Shown one piece after another: positions 5,269 through 13,666 of a stretch of DNA of 14,332 nt. Source of the DNA: an uncultured Bacillota bacterium. GTDB taxonomy: Bacteria; Bacillota; JAAYKD01. Below the pieces are notes generated by a model. The model was given only the letters and a program-made list of their open reading frames with translations, did not search any database and had not been told where the DNA came from. A program made the translations under genes and the position numbers. Positions within the stretch are counted from its first letter, which is position 1. Each line of letters opens with the position of its first letter. Location: NCBI GenBank assembly GCA_937897315.1, contig CALCNS010000335.1, forward strand, positions 1 to 14,332. The letters run 5' to 3'.

Positions 5269-6231
5269 CTATCGTTCTTCTCGATCGTAGTTCACCCCAC
5301 AGCCGCTGGGTTGCTGCACTTCTTTGGAATTGTATATAGAAGTAAAGATAATCACCATGGCGGTCACGACAAAAGGCAGAGCACCATAGACCGAGTTTGG
5401 TATAGCAAAAGATTGTTTGGGGATGTAGAAACGCAATACGCGTAACGCGCCAAAAATCATCGAACCCATAATCGCTTTGTAAGGGTTCCAGCCGGCAAAG
5501 ATGACTAACGCCACCGCAATCCATCCCAATCCACTGACGGAGTTCGCGGTCCAGGTTCCTCCCGCCGTGATAACTGAAATGTACGCACCCGCCAGTCCGC
5601 TCATTGCGCCACCAAAACCAATGGCCAAATACTTCATTTTCGCTACGTGAATACCCGAAGCGTCGGCAGCACCGGCATTCTCACCTACTGCACGCAAATT
5701 CAGTCCATGAATGTTGTGATACAAAAACCAACCTGCGGCGACAGAAATCAAAATCGCAGCATAAACAAATCCATTGTATTGGAATAGCAACTTACCTAAA
5801 ATCGGTATCGTACTCAAGCCCGGTATATTGATGGGCTTGAAAAAGCTCATAAATGTAGTATCCAGCACAGCGGTGCGAGTAGGTGAATTTGTGGTGATGG
5901 TCTCGCCGACAAAGTTCGCAAAACCGGTACCAAATATAGTGAGGGCTAAGCCGGTGACGGTTTGGTTCGCTTTTAGTGTCACCGTAAGCAAGGCATAAAT
6001 CATGGAAGCAACTATTCCTGAAGCAATGGCAGCCAGCAAAAAAAGAACTGGATTCTTTGTGTAATACGCCGTTACAAACCCACTAGCAACACCGATATAC
6101 ATCATTCCTTCTACACCTAGGTTCAAATTCCCGCCTTTTTGAGTGATGATTTCTCCCAAGGTCGCAAATAACAAGGGCGTACCAGCCACTACCACGGCAA
6201 AGATAAAACTGGTGATATAATTCAAGTCCAT
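5269..6231 (-). CDS. nupQ: Nucleoside ABC transporter permease (NupQ-like)
   Basis: A 320-residue inner-membrane permease of the BPD_transp_2 family, one half of the channel of a nucleoside importer. It has the family's conserved TPLLFATLGEIITQKGGNLNLG and GVEGMM segment (about 18-44), the loop with LNLRAVGENAGAADASGI (about 176-193) that contacts the ATPase, and about eight to ten hydrophobic segments. The ATG at 6229-6231 follows a GGGGGG site and lies three bases after the stop of the other permease. The pair would form a heterodimeric channel, as in Bacillus NupPQ. It is the last gene of the operon, and no convincing terminator was found downstream (5175-5268). The polar tail after the last helix (about 303-320, with VQQPSGCGVNYDREER) looks non-conserved. 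Confidence 0.9.
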   Translation of the reverse strand: MDLNYITSFIFAVVVAGTPLLFATLGEIITQKGGNLNLGVEGMMYIGVASGFVTAYYTKNPVLFLLAAIASGIVASMIYALLTVTLKANQTVTGLALTIFGTGFANFVGETITTNSPTRTAVLDTTFMSFFKPINIPGLSTIPILGKLLFQYNGFVYAAILISVAAGWFLYHNIHGLNLRAVGENAGAADASGIHVAKMKYLAIGFGGAMSGLAGAYISVITAGGTWTANSVSGLGWIAVALVIFAGWNPYKAIMGSMIFGALRVLRFYIPKQSFAIPNSVYGALPFVVTAMVIIFTSIYNSKEVQQPSGCGVNYDREER

Positions 6232-6234
6232 TTA

Positions 6235-7332
6235 TTATACCCCCCGATTTCTTATAACTACGCGGTAGCGTATGAAGAACTCAAATCCTAAGACAAAAAA
6301 CAAAATAATCCCTTGTAAAAGATCGGCAGCCGAAGCAGAAATTTGGAACATGGATTGTATGTATCCGCCACCTTTTTCCAAGATAGCAAAGACCAAGGAC
6401 ACCAGCAAAATGACAGGTGAGCTTAAATTTGCCAACCATGCCACGATGATTGCGGTAAAACCCACTCCGCCGGCAACGGTATCTGTCAAGGTGCGATCTG
6501 CTCCGGAGGCCTGAAGCATACCGGCTAAGCCAGCAATACCTCCACTTAAGAACATGGTCCGCATGATGATCTTTCGAACGTTCATCCCCGCATAGGTTGC
6601 TGTTTTTTCACTTTCACCAACCACTGCAATCTCGTAGCCTTGCTTGGTAAATCTCATATAAATATAGACCGCCGGGATGAGTAACAAGGCAATGATCCAA
6701 CCAAAATGCACGCCAAGGGGCAAGCTAAGGCGAGCATTGGCAGCAAAGCGAGCGATTTGAGGAAAGCCCTTTGCTCCCGGATCTTTCCATAATCCTTCGC
6801 GCAAGAACTGAACAATGTATAAGGCAATGTAATTGGCCATGAGGGTGAGTAGAGTTTCATTAGTTGAAAATCTTGCCTTAAAATAGGCAGGGATTAAACC
6901 ATAAAGACCCCCTGCTACGATTCCTGCAAGGGCCATCACTCCTATCAGCATAAAATGCGGCCAATGAGAGTGGAATAGTGCAAAATAGGAAGCAGCAACC
7001 GCGCCCACAATCATTTGCCCTTCTGTTCCGATGTTCCAAAACTTCATCTTAAAAGCCAAAGTAACGGCCAAGGCATTGATCACCAAAGGAATCGCAATTT
7101 TTATGGTTCCCTGAGCGCTCATAGCAGAACCAAAACTTCCGTTCCACATCGCCAAATACACTTGAAGCGGCTGGTGCCCTAATGCGCTAAGGAAAATTCC
7201 TCCTGCCACCAACGCAGCGACAATGGCCAAAATGCGCAATAGAATACCACGGGTTTCATTTTCTTCGGTAATCCTAACAATGCGTAAGAAAGGTTCTTTG
7301 CCGCCGTGGCTTTCTTTATTTCGGCGAAGCAT
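6235..7332 (-). CDS. nupP: Nucleoside ABC transporter permease (NupP-like)
   Basis: A 365-residue inner-membrane permease, partner of the permease encoded next. After a charged N-terminus and a first helix (about 30-50), it carries the family segment ALAVTLAFKMKFWNIGTEGQMIVGA (about 88-112) and the coupling-helix region GYEIAVVGESEKTATYAGM (about 230-248). About nine or ten hydrophobic segments are seen. The ATG at 7330-7332 has a GGAGG site six bases upstream and overlaps the end of the ATPase gene by 17 bp, so translation is probably coupled. Permeases of this type are specific for BMP-type binding proteins that bring in nucleosides. The exact nucleoside range is not visible from sequence. 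Confidence 0.9.
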   Translation of the reverse strand: MLRRNKESHGGKEPFLRIVRITEENETRGILLRILAIVAALVAGGIFLSALGHQPLQVYLAMWNGSFGSAMSAQGTIKIAIPLVINALAVTLAFKMKFWNIGTEGQMIVGAVAASYFALFHSHWPHFMLIGVMALAGIVAGGLYGLIPAYFKARFSTNETLLTLMANYIALYIVQFLREGLWKDPGAKGFPQIARFAANARLSLPLGVHFGWIIALLLIPAVYIYMRFTKQGYEIAVVGESEKTATYAGMNVRKIIMRTMFLSGGIAGLAGMLQASGADRTLTDTVAGGVGFTAIIVAWLANLSSPVILLVSLVFAILEKGGGYIQSMFQISASAADLLQGIILFFVLGFEFFIRYRVVIRNRGV

Positions 7333-8869
7333 GAGTATCCCTCCTCACTACATCGATGGCTTGACCGGTCATCAATAAGCCTAACATTTCCTTGGTCGCT
7401 TCCTGTGCAGGCAGAATTGCTTGTACCTTGCCATCAAAAAGGACCATGATGCGATCGCATAACTCCAACAAAACATCCAGATCTTCCCCAATGAACAACA
7501 CCGCAACGCCACGTGCTTTTTGCTCATTCAGTAAATGATAAATGGTATAGGAGGAATTGATATCTAGCCCTCGTACCGGATAAGCTGTGATTAAAACGTT
7601 CGGTTGAGATTCAATTTCTCGCCCCAACAACACCTTCTGTACATTGCCACCCGATAACTTACGAACCGGTGTTTCTGTATCTGGAGTAATGATCCCCAAT
7701 CTTTGAATCAGGTCAAATGCTTGTTCTTTTGCAGGTTTACGGTTGACAAAGAATCCTCGCGGTTCACGATAGGTTTTGAGCATCATATTGTCAGTCATAC
7801 CCATGGATGCAACCAAACCCATGCCTAATCGATCCTCGGGAACAAAGCTCATACTAATCCCCAAACGGATGATTTCGTCGGGTGTTTTCCCCACGATATT
7901 TTGTTTATAGTAAAGAATGGCACCTTTTTCAACCTTGTGCAAGCCGGCCATGGCTTCACACAATTCCTTTTGTCCGCTGCCGGCGATTCCGGCAACTCCC
8001 AAAATTTCACCTTTGCGCAAATCGAAATTCACATCTTTTAGCGCTTCTATGCCTTCAGCGTTTCGTACTCCTAAGTGTACAATTTCCAGAATCGGTTCCG
8101 ATTTATCGGTTAACGGTCGCTCAATCGATAAATCGACGGCTCGACCTACCATTAGTTCGGTTAATTCTGCCGCTGTTGTTTCCGAGGTCATGACCGTAGC
8201 GACACTTTCACCCTTACGCAAAACGGCTACCCGGTCTGAGACTTCCATTACTTCATTTAGCTTATGGGTGATAATGATAATAGAGTTGCCTTCTGCTTTC
8301 ATCTTGCGAATAATCGCAAATAACTTTTGACTTTCCTGCGGGGTCAAAACAGCAGTAGGCTCATCTAGAACCAATATTTTCGCCCCTCGGTAGAGAACTT
8401 TTACAATCTCGACTGTCTGCTTTTCGCTGACTGACATATCGTATATTTTCTTGTTGGGTTCGACTTCCAATCCAAAATGCTCGCTAATCTGGCGAACTCT
8501 CTCTTCTAATACCTTAGTACTTTGACCTTTAGTATTAGTGCCCAATATGATATTTTCAGTAGCGGTTAGATTTTCAACTAACTTGTAATGCTGGTGAATC
8601 ATCCCTATGCCTAAAGATAGGGCATCTTGAGGGGATACAATATGCACCTCTTGTCCATAAACAAAAACAGAACCGCTGTCGGGGTGATAAATCCCCGACA
8701 GCATGTTCATAAGCGTGGTTTTGCCCGAGCCGTTTTCACCCAGTAGCGCAAGTATCTCGCCCTGCCTTACGGTTAGGTCTATATTTTTGTTTGCGACAAC
8801 GGTGCCAAAGGATTTGTTAATACCTTTGAGTTCAATTGCATTAACAAGATTGGCCTGCTCTTTCTCCAT
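7316..8869 (-). CDS. nupO: Nucleoside ABC transporter ATPase (NupO-like, two ABC domains)
   Basis: A fused tandem ATPase of about 517 residues that powers the importer from the cytoplasmic face. Domain 1 is complete: Walker A GENGSGKTT (about 44-52), a divergent signature MSVSEKQ (about 145-151), Walker B ILVLDEPT (about 165-172), and the ITHK switch histidine (about 200). Domain 2 has a degenerate Walker A (GIAGSGQKE, lacking the Lys/Thr), a canonical LSGGNVQK signature (about 405-412), and a Walker B TAYPVRGLD without the usual catalytic Glu. That asymmetry is standard for sugar/nucleoside ABC proteins of this type. The ATG at 8867-8869 is chosen because AAGGAAG lies six bases before it; a GTG one codon upstream is possible. 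It follows the lipoprotein gene by 33 bp. Confidence 0.92.
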   Translation of the reverse strand: MEKEQANLVNAIELKGINKSFGTVVANKNIDLTVRQGEILALLGENGSGKTTLMNMLSGIYHPDSGSVFVYGQEVHIVSPQDALSLGIGMIHQHYKLVENLTATENIILGTNTKGQSTKVLEERVRQISEHFGLEVEPNKKIYDMSVSEKQTVEIVKVLYRGAKILVLDEPTAVLTPQESQKLFAIIRKMKAEGNSIIIITHKLNEVMEVSDRVAVLRKGESVATVMTSETTAAELTELMVGRAVDLSIERPLTDKSEPILEIVHLGVRNAEGIEALKDVNFDLRKGEILGVAGIAGSGQKELCEAMAGLHKVEKGAILYYKQNIVGKTPDEIIRLGISMSFVPEDRLGMGLVASMGMTDNMMLKTYREPRGFFVNRKPAKEQAFDLIQRLGIITPDTETPVRKLSGGNVQKVLLGREIESQPNVLITAYPVRGLDINSSYTIYHLLNEQKARGVAVLFIGEDLDVLLELCDRIMVLFDGKVQAILPAQEATKEMLGLLMTGQAIDVVRRDTHASPK

Positions 8870-8902
8870 CACGCACTTCCTTTTTTATAAAATACTTAAG
8901 AA

Positions 8903-10045
8903 TTACTGAACGATGATATTGGAAACAAACCACATCATGGAATCGATGCCTTCGCGATCCAGTTTCACACCTTCGGCGACAGCAACTTTACCTTCGTTGT
9001 CTTTAATCGGACCGGTGAAGACAACCAAAGAACCGTCTAAAATCTTTTCTTTGGCAGCATTGACTTTCGCTTCCGTTCCTTCGGCACAATTTTCGGTTAA
9101 TGGAGAAAGATTGACTAACCCATCTTTCATATCACCATAGTAATTATCGGGAGTCCATTTACCTTCGATAACCGCTTTCACAGAATTGGTATAGAAACCA
9201 CTCCAATCCCAAACGGGAGCTGTCATGTGAGAAGCAGGAGCATCTTCGGTCATATCGACATGGTAACCAATGCTAAATGCACCACGTTCTTGGGCAGCAA
9301 TTTGCGGCATGGTGGTATCTTGATGTTGAGCAATCACATCGCAACCCTTATCCAGTAAGGAAATGGCAGCGGATTTCTCTAAATCGGGATTAAACCAAGT
9401 TTGGGTTTCGGTGAAAAGGATTTGAGCATCCGGGTTCACAGAAGCAACACCCAAGGCGAATGCATTGGCACCGGAAATGACTTCGGGATTCTTGAAGGCA
9501 CCAACATAACCAATTTTATTGGTTTGGGTTTTCATACCGGCAGCAATACCCGATAAGTAACGGGCATCGTTGATCGCGCCAAAGTAGTTGTTAAAGTTCT
9601 TGTCATTGCTCTTATAACCGGAGCAATGAGAGAAGATGATCTTGGGATATTCTTCTGCCATTTCTTCCATGTAATCCATGTATCCCCAGCTGTTGGCAAA
9701 AATGATTTGGCAACCGGCTTCTACCAGTTCACGTAAAGCCGTTTCACAAGCACTGTCTTCGGTAACGAATTCTTTTTTAATGACTTGGCTATCGGTAAGC
9801 TCTAAAGTGGCTTGCATTGCCAGCATACCTTGGTCATGAGAGTATGTCCAACCCTTATCGGTTGCGGAACCAATATAAATGATACCAACTTTTAAATCTT
9901 TTTTGGCTACCGGAGCAAAACCGGTTTCTGCAGGTTTTGGAGTAGGAGTCGGGGTTGGTGCTGGAGCAGGTTGGTTACAACCGGTTAGTGCCAGAACCGT
10001 CATCATTACCAGGGCAAGAATCAGCAATTTGGACAACTTTTTCAT
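8903..10045 (-). CDS. nupN: BMP-family nucleoside-binding lipoprotein
   Basis: The extracellular substrate-binding protein of the importer, 380 residues. A signal peptide (1-22) ends in the lipobox LTGC with lipidated Cys23, followed by a Pro/Thr-rich tether (PAPAPTPTPTPKP) and the PnrA/BMP domain. VGIIYIGSATDKGWTYSHDQG (about 53-73) and the VIAQHQDTTMPQIAAQERG, VWDWSGFY and GAFKNPEV segments are typical of basic membrane protein family members, which bind purine and pyrimidine nucleosides. The subtype, with CDVIAQHQDTT, is closer to a BmpA/Med-like branch than to spirochaetal PnrA. The ATG at 10043-10045 follows AAGGAGG by ten bases. It lies 42 bp after xpt without a promoter or terminator between, so the lipoprotein is probably made from the xpt transcript. 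The symbol is by analogy with Bacillus nupNOPQ. Confidence 0.9.
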   Translation of the reverse strand: MKKLSKLLILALVMMTVLALTGCNQPAPAPTPTPTPKPAETGFAPVAKKDLKVGIIYIGSATDKGWTYSHDQGMLAMQATLELTDSQVIKKEFVTEDSACETALRELVEAGCQIIFANSWGYMDYMEEMAEEYPKIIFSHCSGYKSNDKNFNNYFGAINDARYLSGIAAGMKTQTNKIGYVGAFKNPEVISGANAFALGVASVNPDAQILFTETQTWFNPDLEKSAAISLLDKGCDVIAQHQDTTMPQIAAQERGAFSIGYHVDMTEDAPASHMTAPVWDWSGFYTNSVKAVIEGKWTPDNYYGDMKDGLVNLSPLTENCAEGTEAKVNAAKEKILDGSLVVFTGPIKDNEGKVAVAEGVKLDREGIDSMMWFVSNIIVQ

Positions 10046-10087
10046 TCGTAGATTTCCTCCTTCGATTTGTTGGATACCTGGGTATGT

Positions 10088-10675
10088 TTATATCATTGCC
10101 TTCTCTTCGCGAAACAAGACTTCTCCGTTTTGAATCGCAGAGATAATGGCTAATGAACAAAGAGGGATACCGGATTCGCGAAGTTTCTGACCGCCGCTTT
10201 GAAACCCTTTTTCGATGGCAATCCCAACACCTACCAGCTGAGCTCCCGCCTGATCGATGAGGTCTTTTAAGCCCAAAACAGCATTACCGGAAGCCAGAAA
10301 ATCATCAATGATGAGGATTCGATCCTCGGACAGCAAAAAATCTTTGGACACACTGATTTCGGTTGATTTACCTCTCGTATAAGAGAAAATTTCGCTGCGG
10401 TAGACATGATCTCCTTGAGTACGCACATGCCCTTTTTTGGCATAGACAACAGGAACCTGAAAGAAAATGGCTGCCATACAGGCAAGAGCAATTCCGGAAG
10501 CCTCAGCGGTTAGAATTCGAGTGACACCCTGGTTTTGGAAACAACGATAGAACTCCTCCCCTAAGGACTGCAGTAACGAAACATCGATTTGATGATTGAG
10601 GAACATATCGACTTTAACGATATCACCATCCACCACTTTCGCGCTCTCGCGGATTTTATCTTCCAGAAGTTTCAT
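10088..10675 (-). CDS. xpt: Xanthine phosphoribosyltransferase
   Basis: Xpt converts xanthine (and some guanine) plus PRPP to XMP in the cytoplasm, a purine-salvage step. The 195-residue length equals Bacillus Xpt (194). The PRPP loop ILIIDDFLASGNA is at about 120-132, and VYAKKGHV (about 77-84) and VGVGIAIEKGFQSGG (towards the C-terminus) are family marks. The ATG at 10673-10675 is preceded by AAGGAAG at six bases; a longer in-frame reading to 10780 would cross the promoter. It leads the operon with the nucleoside importer, which gives a coherent role: imported nucleosides are broken down elsewhere and the bases reused here. Bacillus xpt has a guanine riboswitch, but the leader here is only about 28 nt. 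PurR is a homologue of this enzyme and lies in the same window. Confidence 0.93.
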   Translation of the reverse strand: MKLLEDKIRESAKVVDGDIVKVDMFLNHQIDVSLLQSLGEEFYRCFQNQGVTRILTAEASGIALACMAAIFFQVPVVYAKKGHVRTQGDHVYRSEIFSYTRGKSTEISVSKDFLLSEDRILIIDDFLASGNAVLGLKDLIDQAGAQLVGVGIAIEKGFQSGGQKLRESGIPLCSLAIISAIQNGEVLFREEKAMI

Positions 10676-10703
10676 GCCATGCTTCCTTTCACACGAAGAA
10701 TAC

Positions 10704-10723
10704 TTCTCTATTGTATCAGAGAA
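10704..10723. promoter_or_regulatory. Inverted repeat enclosing the xpt -10 box
   Basis: TTCTCT (10704-10709) and AGAGAA (10718-10723) are perfect 6-bp inverted arms around 8 bp that contain the -10 hexamer. The placement fits a repressor operator. It is not a PurBox, and no known family was matched. Confidence 0.4.
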
Positions 10724-10737
10724 ACCAAAAATTTCAA
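10710..10737 (-). promoter_or_regulatory. Promoter of the xpt-nup operon
   Basis: On the minus strand TTGAAA (10732-10737) and TACAAT (10710-10715) are separated by 16 bp, with a TG one base before the -10 (extended -10). Transcription should start near 10703, leaving a leader of only about 28 nt before xpt. Confidence 0.7.
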
Positions 10738-10750
10738 GTATCTTGGTAAA

Positions 10751-10794
10751 AAACCCGAATGCTTTTTCGCTTTCTAACAAAATCGTTCGCGAAG
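10751..10794. promoter_or_regulatory. Weak PurBox-like pair upstream of xpt
   Basis: Two oppositely oriented partial matches to the Bacillus PurBox, each 9 of 13 by hand, lie at 10751-10763 (CCCGAAT core) and 10782-10794 (GCGAAC core on the minus strand). The spacing is close to but not equal to that in Bacillus. They sit roughly 50-90 bp upstream of the xpt transcription start. Confidence 0.25.
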
Positions 10795-10795
10795 A

Positions 10796-10829
10796 AACGC
10801 CCTCCTACCAAAGTCGGCAAGAAGGCGTT
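10796..10829 (-). terminator. Terminator of the tldD-tldE unit
   Basis: On the minus strand AACGCCTTCTTGCC (10829-10816) and GGTAGGAGGGCGTT (10809-10796) pair over 14 positions, including some G-U pairs, with a 6-nt loop. The stem's last TT is followed by TCTT, giving an imperfect T tract. It lies 23 bp after the tldE stop and just upstream of the xpt control region. Confidence 0.78.
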
Positions 10830-10852
10830 GTTTCTCTTCAATAGTATAACCG

Positions 10853-12196
10853 TTAGAACGTGGTGTTGCCGGTAAACGTAAAGTCTCGAATTTTCATTGC
10901 AGGTACCAACATGGTAAACGTAAACCACCAATCTTTTACAAGATATTGTTGGCGACTTAAGCTATCTACATTGGCAAAAACACGTATCATGCTGTCGGTA
11001 TAGCGTAAGTTTTTCAGTCGCGCCACGATTTCTCCATCTTCAATTAAGAAGGTGCCATCACGCGTGGTTCCTGTTGCTATGACATGCATAGGTTCCGGAC
11101 AATGTGTATAGTGGAAACGAGTCACATACACGCCACGTTTGGTGTTGCGAATCATTTCTTCCAAAGAAGAATGACCGGGCTCAATGATTAAGTGGCTGGG
11201 ACTTGGTCCTCCCCTTCGGCCGGAAGTGGCATGACCGGTGCTTTCTTTTCCAGCTTTTACCGCTGTCGCATGGTCAAAGACTACACCTTTGGCTACGCCG
11301 TTTTCTATAATCATGACCTTCTGTTTGGGCATGCCTTCGGCATCCATGGGCATGGGAATATGACGCGGATGATATGCATCATCGTAAACGGTTACCTTTT
11401 CATCAAAAACCCTTTCTCCCATGGTTTTCGCCATAAAGGAGCGACCATCGAGGAAGGATTGACCTTGAAAGGCGATATAACCGGGAAAACGAATTAAATC
11501 TGCTACGGCTTGGGGTTCAAAAATGGTATCATAACTGCCCAGCTCCAAGGTGAGGCTTTCTTCTGCTTTGAGCTTGGATTTCCATAAAGCATCCTTGGCT
11601 ACGGCAACGAAGTCGATATCTTTCACATCGGTAGCCATGGCTTCGGCATAGCCGGTTTGAAGACCATTGGCCATGATATTACGAATACGCAGGTTATTAC
11701 CAGCATGATACGCCATGACACCTTTGGAGTTCGCTACGGCAATACTGCTTAACTCGTTGGAGAACGAGCCGGAGGCATCCACATGATTCTCTTTGGCTAC
11801 CGCAATCATGGAAGCCACCAAATTGGCTCGATCCATGTCGCTGAGTAGCAAGGTGTTTTGATTGATACCATCAAACTCGCGAATCGGTTTTGGTTCCGGC
11901 AAAGGAACCAGATTCGGATTGGGTTTGACAAAGCTGGCGTTATGCATGGCATCGGCTACGCCTTTACGCAACGCACTTTCATCTAAGTCGTTGACGGTTG
12001 CAATTCCGACTCGATTTTGATGAATGACTTTAATCTCCACCGAATAGGTCTCACGGAATAAATGTTGATGAATCCAGTTGTTGTTAAAACGAGTTTGACA
12101 AAGATCCTCACTTTGTAAAACCACTTGAGTTTCATCCGCAGTTGAAGCCTGCAAAACGGTTTTCAATATACGTTCCGCTTGATCGCGATGAATCAT
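10853..12196 (-). CDS. tldE: TldE/PmbA-family peptidase subunit
   Basis: A 447-residue protein of the TldD/PmbA (U62) family, non-catalytic partner type. TldE pairs with TldD into a heterodimeric zinc peptidase that in E. coli matures microcin B17 and degrades unfolded CcdA. The family fold is visible, with the C-terminal MHVIATGTTRDGTFLIEDGEIV (about 370-391) and the SGRRGGPSPSHL segment. The HExxxH zinc motif is absent, as expected for TldE. The ATG at 12194-12196 overlaps the tldD stop as ATGA, so the two subunits are translationally coupled in a one-to-one arrangement. No peptide-antibiotic or toxin-antitoxin gene was seen in the window, so the natural substrate is unknown here. Confidence 0.92.
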   Translation of the reverse strand: MIHRDQAERILKTVLQASTADETQVVLQSEDLCQTRFNNNWIHQHLFRETYSVEIKVIHQNRVGIATVNDLDESALRKGVADAMHNASFVKPNPNLVPLPEPKPIREFDGINQNTLLLSDMDRANLVASMIAVAKENHVDASGSFSNELSSIAVANSKGVMAYHAGNNLRIRNIMANGLQTGYAEAMATDVKDIDFVAVAKDALWKSKLKAEESLTLELGSYDTIFEPQAVADLIRFPGYIAFQGQSFLDGRSFMAKTMGERVFDEKVTVYDDAYHPRHIPMPMDAEGMPKQKVMIIENGVAKGVVFDHATAVKAGKESTGHATSGRRGGPSPSHLIIEPGHSSLEEMIRNTKRGVYVTRFHYTHCPEPMHVIATGTTRDGTFLIEDGEIVARLKNLRYTDSMIRVFANVDSLSRQQYLVKDWWFTFTMLVPAMKIRDFTFTGNTTF

Positions 12197-13629
12197 TCTC
12201 CCACACCTACCTTTACATTACGGAATCTCACTTGTGCAGCACCATGACCGGGGTGCACGACTTGCACCGGTTCACCCTTGGCACAGTTGGTATTTCCCCA
12301 AACTTCCCATTCCCCTTTTTTCTTTCCAGCGACCGCATCGCAGGAGCCCCAGAATTCGGGAGTAATCGCGGTGTAAGCCGGGTTTTTCACCATGCGCACA
12401 ATTTCGCCGTCTTCAATTTCATAAGCAATTTCCCCGCCAAAGTGGAAGTTGACTCGTTTATCATCCAAAGACCAACTCTTTGGAGTATCAACTAAAACAC
12501 CTTTTTTGGTATCTTTAATCATTTCTTCTTCGGACCAATCACCCGGCTCCAAATTAATATTAGTCATTCGAATCAATGGTATGTTAGCCCAATTCATAGC
12601 CAGATTGGTTCCGTTCGAGGTCAAACCAAAATTACCGGCGGTTTCGCGAGAAGTCAAGTAATTCTTGAAGATACCATTTTCCACAATTGGAGTTCTTTGG
12701 GCTGGAACGCCGTCATCATCATAGAAGAAAGAACCATTTCCACCGGTTATGGTAGCATCTGCGGTCATATTCACGACATTGGAACCATATCGATACCCTT
12801 TTCCGTACAAATCGGGAGTGAGAAAGCTTTTTCCGGCGTAGGTATCTTCTGAACCAAGCACACGATCCAACTCAATAGGGTGCCCACAGGATTCGTGCAC
12901 TTGCAGTTGTGCTATATCCCCACCTAATATCAAGGTGTTACGACCTTTTGGACATTCTGGTGCTTTCAACAAGTCTGCCGCCTCTTTGGCCAATTTGGCC
13001 GCTCGTTGTTCGAGATTCAGCATCTCTATGGTCTCATATCCGGCAGTTCGTCCATTGGCGTAGGAACGACGCTGTACATCACCTTCACCTCTGGCATAGG
13101 CTTCAATATTGGCTCCGGTTCGAGTAATATCCTGTTCAATCCACGATCCTTCGCTACTGGCAAACACTTTCTGTATGTTCTGCATGGTGATCATACCACT
13201 GGTTACTTTGATTTCGGGTACTTGAACCATGGCATCATGGCAGGAGCGAAGTAGCTGACTCATGTCTTCTACTGTCACTTGGAAGGGATCTTTTTCTACT
13301 TTCACTTTGCGGTGGTCTTCCACAGGATCCAGTGACGTTAATGAGATGTTTTTGATTTTGCAACTGGCACTAGCCTTGGCAATGGAGATGGCACGTTGAA
13401 CAGCTTTTTCCAGCTCCTTTGGATCTTTGCTGGGAGTAGAGGCGAAGCCCCATCCTCCGTCCACGATGACCCGTATGCCGATACCCTTGTCTTCGCTAAC
13501 AGAAAATTGGTCCACTTCTCCGTTTCTCATCATTAATGGTCTGCTGATTTGTTTGGTAAAACGAACATCGGCATAACTTGCTCCTAATCGTTTCGCCAGA
13601 GCTAACAACTCTTGAATTTGATCTTTCAT
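12193..13629 (-). CDS. tldD: TldD zinc metallopeptidase subunit
   Basis: The catalytic subunit of the TldD/TldE peptidase, 478 residues. The zinc motif HESCGH is at about 245-250 (HExxxH form), and the third ligand expected from E. coli TldD, a C-terminal cysteine, is probably Cys449 in TNCAKGEPVQ. Other marks are IGIRVIVDGGWGFAST (about 51-66), the GGNGSFFYDDDG segment, and NYLTSRETAGNFG. The ATG at 13627-13629 is preceded by GGGAGG at six bases; a GTG 18 bases upstream would lie before this site and is less likely. It is followed directly by tldE (ATGA overlap) and preceded by a second tldD copy. The 230-bp stretch upstream is structured (13667-13776), but no clear promoter was found there. 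Confidence 0.93.
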   Translation of the reverse strand: MKDQIQELLALAKRLGASYADVRFTKQISRPLMMRNGEVDQFSVSEDKGIGIRVIVDGGWGFASTPSKDPKELEKAVQRAISIAKASASCKIKNISLTSLDPVEDHRKVKVEKDPFQVTVEDMSQLLRSCHDAMVQVPEIKVTSGMITMQNIQKVFASSEGSWIEQDITRTGANIEAYARGEGDVQRRSYANGRTAGYETIEMLNLEQRAAKLAKEAADLLKAPECPKGRNTLILGGDIAQLQVHESCGHPIELDRVLGSEDTYAGKSFLTPDLYGKGYRYGSNVVNMTADATITGGNGSFFYDDDGVPAQRTPIVENGIFKNYLTSRETAGNFGLTSNGTNLAMNWANIPLIRMTNINLEPGDWSEEEMIKDTKKGVLVDTPKSWSLDDKRVNFHFGGEIAYEIEDGEIVRMVKNPAYTAITPEFWGSCDAVAGKKKGEWEVWGNTNCAKGEPVQVVHPGHGAAQVRFRNVKVGVGE

Positions 13630-13666
13630 TCTTTTCCTCCCTTTCACCTTTGTCTATGTTTATTAT

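Noticed and set aside
7882..8330. Two plus-strand reading frames inside the ATPase gene
   Set aside because: They are antisense to strongly conserved ABC motifs and have no recognisable protein features or ribosome sites.
10676..10780. N-terminal extension of Xpt
   Set aside because: It spans the predicted promoter, and Xpt beginning at 10675 has the normal 195 residues.
10676..10852. Guanine/purine riboswitch upstream of xpt
   Set aside because: No purine aptamer core was recognised on the minus strand, and the promoter lies too near the start codon to leave room for one.
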